Shown in pieces: positions 35,694 through 50,258 of a DNA stretch of 64,000 bases. Within the stretch, counting starts at the first letter, position 1. Each line of letters opens with the position of its first letter. The notes under the pieces are model-generated. The model saw nothing but the letters and a program-made list of their open reading frames with translations, searched no databases and was not told the origin of the DNA. This DNA comes from Siphonodentalium dalli. Lineage: Eukaryota > Mollusca > Scaphopoda > Gadilida > Siphonodentaliidae. The translations under genes were made by a program, and so were the position numbers. The DNA lies in assembly GCA_032622095.1 (NCBI GenBank), contig CP136061.1, positions 63,989,127-64,053,126 on the forward strand, read 5' to 3'.

Positions 35694-35782
35694 TGTCGTC
35701 AACTGTCTTTGTAGTGGGGCTACCCTCTTCAGCTGAGACTTCTAGTCTCGATGCAAAGTATTCAGAAAATATCCATTTGATT
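35694..35782 (-). CDS. Receptor-type tyrosine phosphatase-like gene: cytoplasmic linker exon
   Basis: On the minus strand the acceptor attattgttgcag is followed by 89 bp open in one frame and a GACGACA/gtgagt donor. The peptide contains IKWIFSEYFASRLEVSAEEG and ends SPTTKTVDD. One base completes the codon left by the transmembrane exon (AG + A gives Arg), so the junction would read RKR-IKW. One base exits. The sequence is hydrophilic and acidic after the first ten residues, as in a cytoplasmic linker. Confidence 0.6.
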
Positions 35783-36486
35783 CTGCAACAATAATCTCAA
35801 CAACTCAGTGTTAAAGATGATAAGGTGTTGCTGCTGTAAAATTACCTATCTGATTCGATAAATATACTTTCATCGACTGTCCTGTTGTTGGAGTAACATT
35901 TACATTCGTCGGTTCAATGCAAATCTCTTGTTTATACATGTATATGCCTAACTAAAAACTATAAATGGATGATAATGCATTTTATAAACCATAGGCTATG
36001 TTTCACTACAACCTATAAATGTTACATCCAAACATACTAATTTCAATTAGACTTAAATTACTTTAAACAATAGGCATGCTATGTGGTACTGACATCTACG
36101 GTATTGTTGCTGTCCATCTAAGGCATGGACATCAGTTAACTTATATTGATAGCAAATTCCATGTGCCTTTCGAAATAACGCGTCTTTGTCAAACATTGCC
36201 ATGCTATTTTATACACTTGGATCTCAAATGGCGGCAAGTTAATTTTCTCACTTTGAAATGAGCCTATATAAATAACTTAATAAAATAAGAAAGCGAATGC
36301 AACATAATCAACATAATTCACCACATAAAGACAGCAGACCTATACAGAATCGACCATATATACTGCAACTTAGTGGTGGCAGCAGTTTTCAACCTCAGAG
36401 GAGAAAATATCGGGCGGTGAGCACATCTTGTTGACATTTCAAGAGGGTATTAATCAAGAACCAGAGTAGCATTTTGGAATACTTAC
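35783..36486. other. Presumed intron, no features
   Basis: AT-rich sequence with no recognised repeat or frame of note. Confidence 0.45.
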
Positions 36487-36487
36487 C

Positions 36488-36583
36488 TGTAGATTTTATT
36501 TTATTGCTGAAATAGTTCGCCACTGAGATTTGCACATTCGTATGTTAAACTATTGTCATATATTTGTTGATGTTTGTTATCTC
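36488..36583 (-). CDS. Candidate tail exon of the phosphatase-like gene (uncertain)
   Basis: A minus-strand block between an acceptor-like tatatacaag and a strong CTACAG/gtaagt donor reads DNKHQQIYDNSLTYECANLS, then reaches a TAA at 36501-36503 followed by aataaa. It resembles a tyrosine-containing cytoplasmic tail. Its entry phase (needs one base before) does not fit the transmembrane exon but would fit the exon at 35694-35782, which lies on the wrong side of it. It may be an alternative end, a displaced exon, or chance. Confidence 0.3.
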
Positions 36584-36833
36584 CTTGTATATATTTTATT
36601 TTTATATAATTGCAAATAGAAGATTTATGAATTAAACACCGATTCTTTCCTAACATCAATATTGAATCAGCGCCATTCGTTTCAAAACCCAAGTTTCCAA
36701 ATCAGAGAAATCATTAAACCCCAAACCAAACGAGGAATAGACTATAAGCGGCAAACGATTGAACTAAGGGATTATTGACACCTCGTGCAAGTACCCCTGG
36801 AAACAATAGCTGTCGGCAGATCGAGATGCTCCT

Positions 36834-36922
36834 TGTGGAGGGTGTGTGATTATACAATAATGTACTGAATCCTACGGGAGCTAATTGTGTGAATGTGGAG
36901 GGTGTGTGATTATATAATAATG
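36834..36922. repeat. 60-bp minisatellite, about one and a half units
   Basis: Isolated units of the 34081-34680 array (ggagggtgtgtgattataca). A 199-codon minus-strand frame (36714-37313) crosses them and is therefore suspect. Confidence 0.85.
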
Positions 36923-38499
36923 AAAGTAAGGTTAGTTCATCTGATTCACAAGAATTTTTAAATATTACTGTTGAGCATTGGTACACATAAGTGAATCGGT
37001 CACTAACGGATGGACTGGCGTGAATTTGAAAATTTCTATATCCATTCTGGGGGAGAACAATATTTATATAACTGCAACTTTTTTCACAATCCATTGGCAA
37101 GCGTATATAAGAATAGACAAAATACACCGCAGGGCACATTTTCAAATACATCAGACTTTGCTGGAAATTACATTTGACAGGAAAATGTATTCCAAATTGT
37201 TTGTTTAAAGACAACGGATGCTCAAAATTACAACATACCATCAGTTGTTGCTTTCTGCTGATTCTCGTATATGACGTTAGGCTGAGTATGATGTTTCCTC
37301 CTGAAATAATCACAGATACGTTTGTGGTAATTAATGAACACTCACAAACAAGATATTAACCCTTCACCTAAGACAATAGGCTGCTATTTATATATATATA
37401 TATATTATATTTATAACTAATATTGAACAGCAACAAGAACTCAGGTAGAAATTGTCAGTGAAAGAGCATGCATGCATGTACTAATAAAGAAATGGACGTT
37501 AATTTGCTTGTGGTCCATGGAGTGTGGATGCAATTTGATATGACATTTTGTATGGAACTCACACTTAAAACTATACCAAGTCTTCTCAGTCCACAACAGC
37601 CTGGGATATCGGTTGGGTTGATGCTGTTATGGACCGAGTCCCATCCCGTTACTCTTCTATAACAGACTTTACTCCCAGAATCGTGGATGGGAGTTATCTT
37701 GTTTGTATGTCTTCTGATTAGGTCAAATGTATATGAACATAGAGGGTATCATTTCCCAAGCATGATGATATCAAACGTGTATATTCGAGGTCGGTTGAAT
37801 GTCAAAGCAATGATATTTGTAAGTAAACAAAGCATTGTTTTCCATAGAAGTTTTATTTGTAGCGTATCAGAAAATGTATGTAAACAATAAATTTAACGAT
37901 AGTATTACCACTTTACCTTTTTTTCTATCATGGTAAATGATATATCATTTTGAAGACAAATTAATTGCAGACATGTCAGATGATTAATCACATTCAGAGG
38001 TCCACGTGCATGCCCAGGCTCTACATGTAAATGTAGTTCGTCTTTTCAATGAAAGTCTGATATAGAACAGGATGGGACTAGGTCCAAAACAGCATCAACC
38101 CAACCTATATCACAAGCCGTTGTGGTCCGAGAAGACGACTTGGTCTAACATAAAACATGCCAGACAAACTCCCATCCATACTCTGTGGAACGCAACAAAC
38201 TCAACATTCGTTTATTACAATGATAATTTGGTTGCGCATTACAAGTTGTTTCCAAACAATAAGGAAATAAATAGTGGTTTGCTCGCATGTAAAATCACAT
38301 GATACAATTTCAACCAACAAACGTACTGCATTGAAGTTCCATAGCATGAATGCATGTATTAATGTAGATATTATTTTAAGAAAAGACGTGCATCTAAAGG
38401 AAGGTGCCATTTTTAATCATACAATTATCACCAAGTTTTCAAGAAATATCTATGAATTTTATTCGCCCAAATTCACACAATCAAGAATATCTTTATTAA
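36923..38499. other. Presumed intron; no gene supported
   Basis: AT-rich, with a (ta)n tract near 37388-37410. A plus-strand frame with a gtaagt site at 37842 has no matching acceptor and no recognisable protein. Confidence 0.45.
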
Positions 38500-41400
38500 A
38501 AGTTATACAGAAACAAAACATGTCAGTCACCATGTTCATGTTCATCTACTGAAGTTATACAGATACAAAACAAGACAGTCACCATGTTCATGTATATCTA
38601 CTGAAGTTATACAGATACAAAACAAGAGAGTCACCATGTTCATCTACTGAAGTTATACAGATACAAAACAAGACAGTCACCATATTCATGTTCATCTACT
38701 GAAGTTATACAGATACAAAACAAGACAGTCACCATGTTCATGTATATCTACTGAAGTTATAGATACAAAACAAGACAGTCACCATGTTCATGTATATCTA
38801 CTGAAGTTATACAGATACAAAACAAGACAGTCACCATGTTCATGTATATCTACTGAAGTTATACAGATACAAAACAAGACAGTCACCATGTTTATCTACT
38901 GAAGTTATACAGATACAAAACAAGACAGTCACCATGTTCATCTACTGAAGTTATACAGATACAAAACAAGACAGTCACCATGTTCATGTTTATCTACTGA
39001 AGTTATACAGATACAAAACAAGTCAGTCACCATGTTCATCTACTGAAGTTATACAGATACAAAACAAGACAGTCACCATGTTCATGTTTATCTACTGAAG
39101 TTATACAGATACAAAACAAGACAGTCACCATATTCATGTTCATCTACTGAAGTTATACAGATATAAAACAAGACAGTCACCATGTTCATCTACTGAAGTT
39201 ATACAGATACAAAACAAGTCAGTCACCATGTTCATCTACTGAAGTTATACAGATACAAAACAAGACAGTCACCATGTTCATGTTTATCTACTGAAGTTAT
39301 ACAGATACAAAACAAGACAGTCACCATATGCATGTTCATCTACTGAAGTTATACAGATATAAAACAAGTCAGTCACCATGTTCATCTACTGAAGTTATAC
39401 AGATACAAAACAAGACAGTCACCATGTTCATGTATATCTAGTGAAGTTATATAGATACAAGACAGTCACCATGTTTATGTTCATCTACTGAAGTTATACA
39501 GATACAAAACAAGACAGTCACCATGTTCATCTACTGGAGTTATACAGATACAAAACAAGACAGTCACCATGTTCATGTTCATCTACTGAAGTTATACAGA
39601 TACAAAACAAGACAGTCACCATGTTCATGTATATCTACTGAAGTTATACAGATACAAAACAAGACAGTCACCATGTCCATCTACTGAAGTTATACAGATA
39701 CAAAACAAGACAGTCACCATGTTCATGTTCATCTACTGAAGTTATACAGATACAAAACAAGACAGTCACCATGTTCATCTACTGAAGTTATACAGATACA
39801 AAACAAGACAGTCACCATGTCCATCTACTGAAGTTATACAGATACAAAAAACGACAGTCACCATGTTCATGTTCATCTACTGAAGTTATACAGATACAAA
39901 ACAAGACAGTCACCATGTTCATGTTCATCTACTGAAGTTATACAGATACAAAACAAGACAGTCACCATGTTCATGTTCATCTACTGAAGTTATACAGATA
40001 CAAAACAAGACAGTCACCATGTTCATCTACTGAAGTTATACAGATACAAAACAAGACAGTCACCATGTTCATGTTCATCTACTGAAGTTATACAGATACA
40101 AAACAAGACAGTCACCATGTTCATGTTCATCTACTGAAGTTATACAGATACAAAACAAGACAGTCACCATGTTCATCTACTGAAGTTATACAGATACAAA
40201 ACAAGACAGTCACCATGTTCATGTTCATCTACTGAAGTTATACATATACAAAACAAGACAGTCACCATGTTCATCTACTGAAGTTATACATATACAAAAC
40301 AAGACAGTCACCATGTTCATGTTCATCTACTGAAGTTATACAGATACAAAACACGTCAGTCACCATGTTCATGTTCATCTACTGAAGTTATACAGATACA
40401 AAACAAGAGTCACCATGTTCATGTTCATCTACTGAAGTTATACAGATACAAAACAAGACAGTCACCATGTTCATCTACTGAAGTTATACAGATACAAAAC
40501 AAGACAGTCACCATATTCATGTTCATCTACTGAAGTTATACAGATATAAAACAAGACAGTCACCATGTTCATGTTCATCTACTGAAGTTATACAGATATA
40601 AAACAAGACAGTCACCATGTTCATGTATATCTACTGAAGTTATACAGATACAAAACAAGACAGTCACCATGTTCATGTTCATCTACTGAAGTTATACAGA
40701 TACAAAACAAGACAGTCACCATATTCATGTTCATCTACTGAAGTTATACAGATACAAAACAAGACAGTCACCATATTCATGTTCATCTACTGAAGTTATA
40801 CAGATATAAAACAAGACAGTCACCATGTTCATGTTCATCTACTGAAGTTATACAGATATAAAACAAGACAGTCACCATATTCATGTTCATCTACTGAAGT
40901 TATACAGATATAAAACAAGACAGTCACCATGTTCATGTATATCTACTGAAGTTATACAGATATAAAACAAGACAGTCACCATGTTCATGTATATCTACTG
41001 AAGTTATACAGATATAAAACAAGACAGTCACCATGTTCATGTTCATCTACTGAAGTTATACAGATATAAAACAAGACAGTCACCATATTCATGTTCATCT
41101 ACTGAAGTTATACAGATACAAAACAAGACAGTCACCATATTCATGTTCATCTACTGAAGTTATACAGATATAAAACAAGACAGTCACCATGTTCATGTTC
41201 ATCTACTGAAGTTATACAGATATAAAACAAGACAGTCACCATGTTCATGTATATCTACTGAAGTTATACAGATACAAAACAAGACAGTCACCATGTTCAT
41301 GTTCATCTACTGAAGTTATACAGATATAAAACAAGACAGTCACCATGTTCATGTTCATCTACTGAAGTTATACAGATATAAAACAAGACAGTCACCATGT

Positions 41401-44400
41401 TCATGTATATCTACTGAAGTTATACAGATATAAAACAAGACAGTCACCATGTTCATGTTCATCTACTGAAGTTATACAGATATAAAACAAGACAGTCACC
41501 ATGTTCATGTATATCTACTGAAGTTATACAGATACAAAACAAGACAGTCACCATGTTCATCTACTGAAGTTATACAGATACAAAACAAGACAGTCACCAT
41601 GTTCATGTTCATCTACTGAAGTTATACAGATACAAAACAAGACAGTCACCATGTTCATCTACTGAAGTTATACATATACAAAACAAGACAGTCACCATGT
41701 TCATGTTCATCTACTGAAGTTATACAGATACAAAACACGTCAGTCACCATGTTCATGTTCATCTACTGAAGTTATACAGATACAAAACAAGAGTCACCAT
41801 GTTCATGTTCATCTACTGAAGTTATACAGATACAAAACAAGACAGTCACCATGTTCATCTACTGAAGTTATACAGATACAAAACAAGACAGTCACCATAT
41901 TCATGTTCATCTACTGAAGTTATACAGATATAAAACAAGACAGTCACCATGTTCATGTTCATCTACTGAAGTTATACAGATATAAAACAAGACAGTCACC
42001 ATGTTCATGTATATCTACTGAAGTTATACAGATACAAAACAAGACAGTCACCATGTTCATGTTCATCTACTGAAGTTATACAGATACAAAACAAGACAGT
42101 CACCATATTCATGTTCATCTACTGAAGTTATAGATACAAAACAAGACAGTCACCATGTTCATGTTCATCTACTGAAGCTATGCAGATACAAAACAAGACA
42201 GTCACCATGTTCATCTACTGAAGTTATACAGATACAAAACAAGACAGTCACCATGTTCATGTTCATCTACTGAAGCTATGCAGATACAAAACAAGACAGT
42301 CACCATGTTCATGTTTATCTACTGAAGTTATAGAGATACAAAACAAGACAGTCACCATATTCATGTTCATCTACTGAAGTTATACAGATATAAAACAAGA
42401 CAGTCACCATGTTCATGTTCATCTACTGAAGTTATACATATACAAAACAAGACAGTCACCATGTTCATCTACTGAAGTTATACAGATACAAAACAAGACA
42501 GTCACCATGTTCATGTTTATCTACTGAAGTTATACAGATACAAAACAAGACAGTCACCATGTTCATGTACTGAATTTATACAGATACAAAACAAGACAGT
42601 CACCATATTCATGTTCATCTACTGAAGTTATAGATATAAAACAAGACAGTCACCATGTTCATGTTCATCTACTGAAGTTATACAGATACAAAACAAGACA
42701 GTCACCATGTTCATGTTCATCTACTGAAGTTATACAGATACAAAACAAGACAGTCACCATGTTCATGTTCATCTACTGAAGTTATACAGATACAAAACAA
42801 GACAGTCACCATGTTCATCTACTGAAGTTATACAGATACAAAACAAGACAGTCACCATGTTCATGTTCATCTACTGAAGTTATACAGATACAAAACAAGA
42901 CAGTCACCATATTCATGTTCATCTACTGAAGTTATACAGATATAAAACAAGACAGTCACCATGTTCATGTTCATCTACTGAAGTTATACAGATACAAAAC
43001 AAGAGTCACCATGTTTATGTTCATCTACTAAAGTTATACAGATACAAAACAAGACAGTCACCATTTCATGTTCATCTACTGAAGTTATACAGATATAAAA
43101 CAAGACAGTCACCATGTTCATGTTCATCTACTGAAGTTATACAGATACAAAACAAGACAGTCACCATGTTCATCTACTGAAGTTATACAGATACAAAACA
43201 AGACAGTCACCATGTTCATGTTTGTCTACTGAAGTTATACAGATACAAAACATGTCAGTCACCATGTTCATGTTCATCTACTGAAGTTATACAGATACAA
43301 AACAAGACAGTCACCATGTTCATCTACTGAAGTTATACAGATACAAAACAAGACAGTCACCATGTTCATGTTTGTCTACTGAAGTTATACAGATACAAAA
43401 CATGTCAGTCACCATGTTCATGTTCATCTACTGAAGTTATACAGATACAAAACAAGACAGTCACCATGTTCATCTACTGAAGTTATACAGATACAAAACA
43501 AGACAGTCACCATATTCATGTTCATCTACTGAAGTTATACAGATATAAAACAAGACAGTCACCATGTTCATGTTCATCTACTGAAGTTATACAGATATAA
43601 AACAAGACAGTCACCATGTTCATGTATATCTACTGAAGTTATACAGATACAAAACAAGACAGTCACCATGTTCATGTTCATCTACTGAAGTTATACAGAT
43701 ACAAAACAAGACAGTCACCATGTTCATGTTTATCTACTGAAGTTATACAGATACAAAACAAGACAGTCACCATGTTCATGTTTATCTACTGAAGTTATAC
43801 AGATACAAAACATGTCAGTCACCATGTTCATGTTTATCTACTGAAGTTATACAGATACAAAACAAGACAGTCACCATGTTCATCTACTGAAGTTATACAG
43901 ATACAAAACAAGACAGTCACCATGTTCATGTTTATCTACTGAAGTTATACAGATACAAAACATGTCAGTCACCATGTTCATGTTTATCTACTGAAGTTAT
44001 ACAGATACAAAACAAGACAGTCACCATGTTCATCTACTGAAGTTATACAGATAAAAAACAAGACAGTCACCATGTTCATGTTTATCTACTGAAGTTATAC
44101 AGATACAAAACATGTCAGTCACCATGTTCATCTACTGAAGTTATACAGATACAAAACAAGACAGTCACCATGTTCATCTACTGAAGTTATACAGATACAA
44201 AACAAGACAGTCACCATGTTCATGTTCATCTACTGAAGTTATACAGATACAAAACAAGACAGTCACCATGTTCATACTGAAGTTATACAGATACAAAACA
44301 AGACAGTCACCATGTTCATGTTTATCTACTGAAGTTATACAGATACAAAACAAGACAGTCACCATATTCATGTTCATCTACTGAAGTTATACAGATATAA

Positions 44401-47400
44401 AACAAGACAGTCACCATGTTCATCTACTGAAGTTATACAGATACAAAACAAGTCAGTCACCATGTTCATCTACTGAAGTTATACAGATACAAAACAAGAC
44501 AGTCACCATGTTCATGTTTATCTACTGAAGTTATACAGATACAAAACAAGACAGTCACCATATGCATGTTCATCTACTGAAGTTATACAGATATAAAACA
44601 AGTCAGTCACCATGTTCATCTACTGAAGTTATACAGATACAAAACAAGACAGTCACCATGTTCATGTATATCTAGTGAAGTTATATAGATACAAGACAGT
44701 CACCATGTTTATGTTCATCTACTGAAGTTATACAGATACAAAACAAGACAGTCACCATGTTCATCTACTGGAGTTATACAGATACAAAACAAGACAGTCA
44801 CCATGTTCATGTTCATCTACTGAAGTTATACAGATACAAAATAAGACAGTCACCATGTTCATGTATATCTACTGAAGTTATACAGATACAAAACAAGACA
44901 GTCACCATGTCCATCTACTGAAGTTATACAGATACAAAACAAGACAGTCACCATGTTCATGTTCATCTACTGAAGTTATACAGATACAAAACAAGACAGT
45001 CACCATGTTCATCTACTGAAGTTATACAGATACAAAACAAGACAGTCACCATGTCCATCTACTGAAGTTATACAGATACAAAAAAAGACAGTCACCATGT
45101 TCATGTTCATCTACTGAAGTTATACAGATACAAAACAAGACAGTCACCATGTTCATGTTCATCTACTGAAGTTATACAGATACAAAACAAGACAGTCACC
45201 ATGTTCATGTTCATCTACTGAAGTTATACAGATACAAAACAAGACAGTCACCATGTTCATCTACTGAAGTTATACAGATACAAAACAAGACAGTCACCAT
45301 GTTCATGTTCATCTACTGAAGTTATACAGATACAAAACAAGACAGTCACCATGTTCATGTTCATCTACTGAAGTTATACAGATACAAAACAAGACAGTCA
45401 CCATGTTCATCTACTGAAGTTATACAGATACAAAACAAGACAGTCACCATGTTCATGTTCATCTACTGAAGTTATACAGATACAAAACAAGACAGTCACC
45501 ATGTTCATCTACTGAAGTTATACATATACAAAACAAGACAGTCACCATGTTCATGTTCATCTACTGAAGTTATACAGATACAAAACACGTCAGTCACCAT
45601 GTTCATGTTCATCTACTGAAGTTATACAGATACAAAACAAGAGTCACCATGTTCATGTTCATCTACTGAAGTTATACAGATACAAAACAAGACAGTCACC
45701 ATGTTCATCTACTGAAGTTATACAGATACAAAACAAGACAGTCACCATATTCATGTTCATCTACTGAAGTTATACAGATATAAAACAAGACAGTCACCAT
45801 GTTCATGTTCATCTACTGAAGTTATACAGATATAAAACAAGACAGTCACCATGTTCATGTATATCTACTGAAGTTATACAGATACAAAACAAGACAGTCA
45901 CCATGTTCATGTTCATCTACTGAAGTTATACAGATACAAAACAAGACAGTCACCATATTCATGTTCATCTACTGAAGTTATACAGATACAAAACAAGACA
46001 GTCACCATATTCATGTTCATCTACTGAAGTTATACAGATATAAAACAAGACAGTCACCATGTTCATGTTCATCTACTGAAGTTATACAGATATAAAACAA
46101 GACAGTCACCATATTCATGTTCATCTACTGAAGTTATACAGATATAAAACAAGACAGTCACCATGTTCATGTATATCTACTGAAGTTATACAGATATAAA
46201 ACAAGACAGTCACCATGTTCATGTATATCTACTGAAGTTATACAGATATAAAACAAGACAGTCACCATGTTCATGTTCATCTACTGAAGTTATACAGATA
46301 TAAAACAAGACAGTCACCATATTCATGTTCATCTACTGAAGTTATACAGATACAAAACAAGACAGTCACCATATTCATGTTCATCTACTGAAGTTATACA
46401 GATATAAAACAAGACAGTCACCATGTTCATGTTCATCTACTGAAGTTATACAGATATAAAACAAGACAGTCACCATGTTCATGTATATCTACTGAAGTTA
46501 TACAGATACAAAACAAGACAGTCACCATGTTCATGTTCATCTACTGAAGTTATACAGATATAAAACAAGACAGTCACCATGTTCATGTTCATCTACTGAA
46601 GTTATACAGATATAAAACAAGACAGTCACCATGTTCATGTATATCTACTGAAGTTATACAGATATAAAACAAGACAGTCACCATGTTCATGTTCATCTAC
46701 TGAAGTTATACAGATATAAAACAAGACAGTCACCATGTTCATGTATATCTACTGAAGTTATACAGATACAAAACAAGACAGTCACCATGTTCATCTACTG
46801 AAGTTATACAGATACAAAACAAGACAGTCACCATGTTCATGTTCATCTACTGAAGTTATACAGATACAAAACAAGACAGTCACCATGTTCATCTACTGAA
46901 GTTATACATATACAAAACAAGACAGTCACCATGTTCATGTTCATCTACTGAAGTTATACAGATACAAAACACGTCAGTCACCATGTTCATGTTCATCTAC
47001 TGAAGTTATACAGATACAAAACAAGAGTCACCATGTTCATGTTCATCTACTGAAGTTATACAGATACAAAACAAGACAGTCACCATGTTCATCTACTGAA
47101 GTTATACAGATACAAAACAAGACAGTCACCATATTCATGTTCATCTACTGAAGTTATACAGATATAAAACAAGACAGTCACCATGTTCATGTTCATCTAC
47201 TGAAGTTATACAGATATAAAACAAGACAGTCACCATGTTCATGTATATCTACTGAAGTTATACAGATACAAAACAAGACAGTCACCATGTTCATGTTCAT
47301 CTACTGAAGTTATACAGATACAAAACAAGACAGTCACCATATTCATGTTCATCTACTGAAGTTATACAGATACAAAACAAGACAGTCACCATGTTCATCT

Positions 47401-49610
47401 ACTGAAGTTATACAGATACAAAACAAGACAGTCACCATGTTCATGTTCATCTACTGAAGCTATGCAGATACAAAACAAGACAGTCACCATGTTCATGTTT
47501 ATCTACTGAAGTTATAGAGATACAAAACAAGACAGTCACCATATTCATGTTCATCTACTGAAGTTATACAGATATAAAACAAGACAGTCACCATGTTCAT
47601 GTTCATCTACTGAAGTTATACATATACAAAACAAGACAGTCACCATGTTCATCTACTGAAGTTATACAGATACAAAACAAGACAGTCACCATGTTCATGT
47701 TTATCTACTGAAGTTATACAGATACAAAACAAGACAGTCACCATGTTCATGTACTGAATTTATACAGATACAAAACAAGACAGTCACCATATTCATGTTC
47801 ATCTACTGAAGTTATAGATATAAAACAAGACAGTCACCATGTTCATGTTCATCTACTGAAGTTATACAGATACAAAACAAGACAGTCACCATGTTCATGT
47901 TCATCTACTGAAGTTATACAGATACAAAACAAGACAGTCACCATGTTCATGTTCATCTACTGAAGTTATACAGATACAAAACAAGACAGTCACCATGTTC
48001 ATGTTCATCTACTGAAGTTATACAGATACAAAACAAGACAGTCACCATATTCATGTTCATCTACTGAAGTTATACAGATATAAAACAAGACAGTCACCAT
48101 GTTCATGTTCATCTACTGAAGTTATACAGATACAAAACAAGAGTCACCATGTTTATGTTCATCTACTAAAGTTATACAGATACAAAACAAGACAGTCACC
48201 ATTTCATGTTCATCTACTGAAGTTATACAGATATAAAACAAGACAGTCACCATGTTCATGTTCATCTACTGAAGTTATACAGATACAAAACAAGACAGTC
48301 ACCATGTTCATCTACTGAAGTTATACAGATACAAAACAAGACAGTCACCATGTTCATGTTTGTCTACTGAAGTTATACAGATACAAAACATGTCAGTCAC
48401 CATGTTCATGTTCATCTACTGAAGTTATACAGATACAAAACAAGACAGTCACCATGTTCATCTACTGAAGTTATACAGATACAAAACAAGAGTCACCATG
48501 TTCATGTTTGTCTACTGAAGTTATACAGATACAAAACATGTCAGTCACCATGTTCATGTTCATCTACTGAAGTTATACAGATACAAAACAAGAGTCACCA
48601 TGTTCATGTTTATCTACTGAAGTTATACAGATACAAAACAAGACAGTCACCATGTTCATCTACTGAAGTTATACAGATAAAAAACAAGACAGTCACCATG
48701 TTCATGTTTATCTACTGAAGTTATACAGATACAAAACATGTCAGTCACCATGTTCATCTACTGAAGTTATACAGATACAAAACAAGACAGTCACCATATT
48801 CATGTTCATCTACTGAAGTTATACAGATATAAAACAAGACAGTCACCATGTTCATGTTCATCTACTGAAGTTATACAGATATAAAACAAGACAGTCACCA
48901 TGTTCATGTATATCTACTGAAGTTATACAGATACAAAACAAGACAGTCACCATGTTCATGTTTATCTACTGAAGTTATACAGATACAAAACAAGACAGTC
49001 ACCATGTTCATCTACTGAAGTTATACAGATAAAAAACAAGACAGTCACCATGTTCATGTTTATCTACTGAAGTTATACAGATACAAAACATGTCAGTCAC
49101 CATGTTCATCTACTGAAGTTATACAGATACAAAACAAGACAGTCACCATGTTCATCTACTGAAGTTATACAGATACAAAACAAGACAGTCACCATGTTCA
49201 TGTTCATCTACTGAAGTTATACAGATACAAAACAAGACAGTCACCATGTTCATACTGAAGTTATACAGATACAAAACAAGTCAGTCACCATGTTCATGTT
49301 TATCTACTGAAGTTATACAGATACAAAACAAGACAGTCACCATGTTCATGTTTATCTACTGAAGTTATACAGATACAAAACAAGACAGTCACCATGTTCA
49401 TCTACTGAAGTTATACAGATACAAAACAAGACAGTCACCATGTTCATCTACTGAAGTTATACAGATACAAAACAAGACAGTCACCATGTTCATCTACTGA
49501 AGTTATACTGATACAAAACAAGACAGTCACCATGGTCATGTATATCTACTGAAGTTATAGATACAAAACAAGTCAGTCACAATGTTCATGTTTATCTACT
49601 GAAGTTATAC
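38500..49610. repeat. 11.1-kb minisatellite of 52- and 46-bp units with higher-order structure
   Basis: The main unit is 52 bp (tgaagttatacagatacaaa, acaagacagtcaccatgttc, atgttcatctac); a 46-bp form lacks one atgttc. About 220 units are present. Rare variants (gtgaagttatatagatacaa, ccatatgcatg, acacgtcagtc, gaagctatgcag, gtactgaattta, atctactaaag) recur at an offset of 5138-5234 bp, so the array is essentially two copies of a block of about 5.2 kb; within each block some variants recur at about 1.39 kb. Neither unit length is a multiple of three and frames break constantly, so it is not coding. Confidence 0.98.
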
Positions 49611-50146
49611 TCCTTTAAACAGACCAATAAATGAATCAGAATCAAAATGTGATTGTTTGGCTATTACGTAGCGTATCGTCTATGCTGGATCTGCTACTTT
49701 TCAGTGACAAATAACAGTTTGTACAATAAAAAATATTTACAATTTTATGAAACTAAAAACTCAAGATGCTAAAATAGTGCTGCTGGTTTCTAGGCGATGT
49801 TTACAACAATCCATTTCTATTGATGCTTAACTAATCAATTTTTTATCAGAAATAACTCACGGTTATGACCATTATAGTAGCTAAGAAAGTCACATTCATG
49901 GAATGGGCTTATCTGATACAAGGAGTAGAATAAATACAGAACAAACTTTGGATCCGAATTTCAAAACCTTTATCAAACTTGTTGTAAATGGCATATAGGC
50001 CCATTTCGTATCCTGACGTTGTACTAAATAGAAGATTCTATTAAGATTCATGTTTAGTGATTAGTTATATAAATCAAAACATTGTATTAAATGAAATTTT
50101 GAAGCAAGATCTTAATTTTTCTGACAAATATTTATATATTTCTCAC
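49611..50146. other. Intron sequence with a decayed hairpin copy
   Basis: 49850-50060 resembles 34860-35120: gtcacattcatggaatgggc against gtgacattcatggattgaac, and tagaataaatacagaacaaa against tagaataaatacagaacaca. Copies therefore lie on either side of the giant minisatellite. Confidence 0.65.
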
Positions 50147-50258
50147 CTTTTTCTGATCAACAAAAATATGATAACACCTGTTACTATGGCAACAATTAAG
50201 ACAACTGTAATGACTACGGCTATAACAATGATGTCACTGCTTTCTTCTGGTATAGGTC
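50147..50258 (-). CDS. Receptor-type tyrosine phosphatase-like gene: transmembrane exon
   Basis: On the minus strand the acceptor cttatataattacag precedes 112 bp open in frame, ending at an AGAAAAAG/gtgaga donor. The peptide runs GPIPEESSD, then a hydrophobic helix of about 23 residues (IIVIAVVITVVLIVAIVTGV and IIFLL), then IRKR, a classic stop-transfer of a type I membrane protein. The two entering bases complete a codon with the G left by 50528-50631. Two bases (AG) exit and are completed by the first base of the exon at 35782. The 14.4-kb intron that follows contains the giant minisatellite. Confidence 0.85.

Noticed and set aside
36714-37313. 199-residue minus-strand frame
   Set aside because: Runs through 60-bp minisatellite units and has no domain.
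37687-37890. Plus-strand frame with a gtaagt site at 37842
   Set aside because: No acceptor or partner exon and no recognisable protein.
44174-44377. Minus-strand frame of repeated HEHGDCLVLYLYN
   Set aside because: Made of minisatellite units whose lengths are not multiples of three; chance frame.
38500-49610. CRISPR-like regularly spaced repeats
   Set aside because: There are no unique spacers; the whole 52- or 46-bp unit repeats, in a eukaryotic intron.
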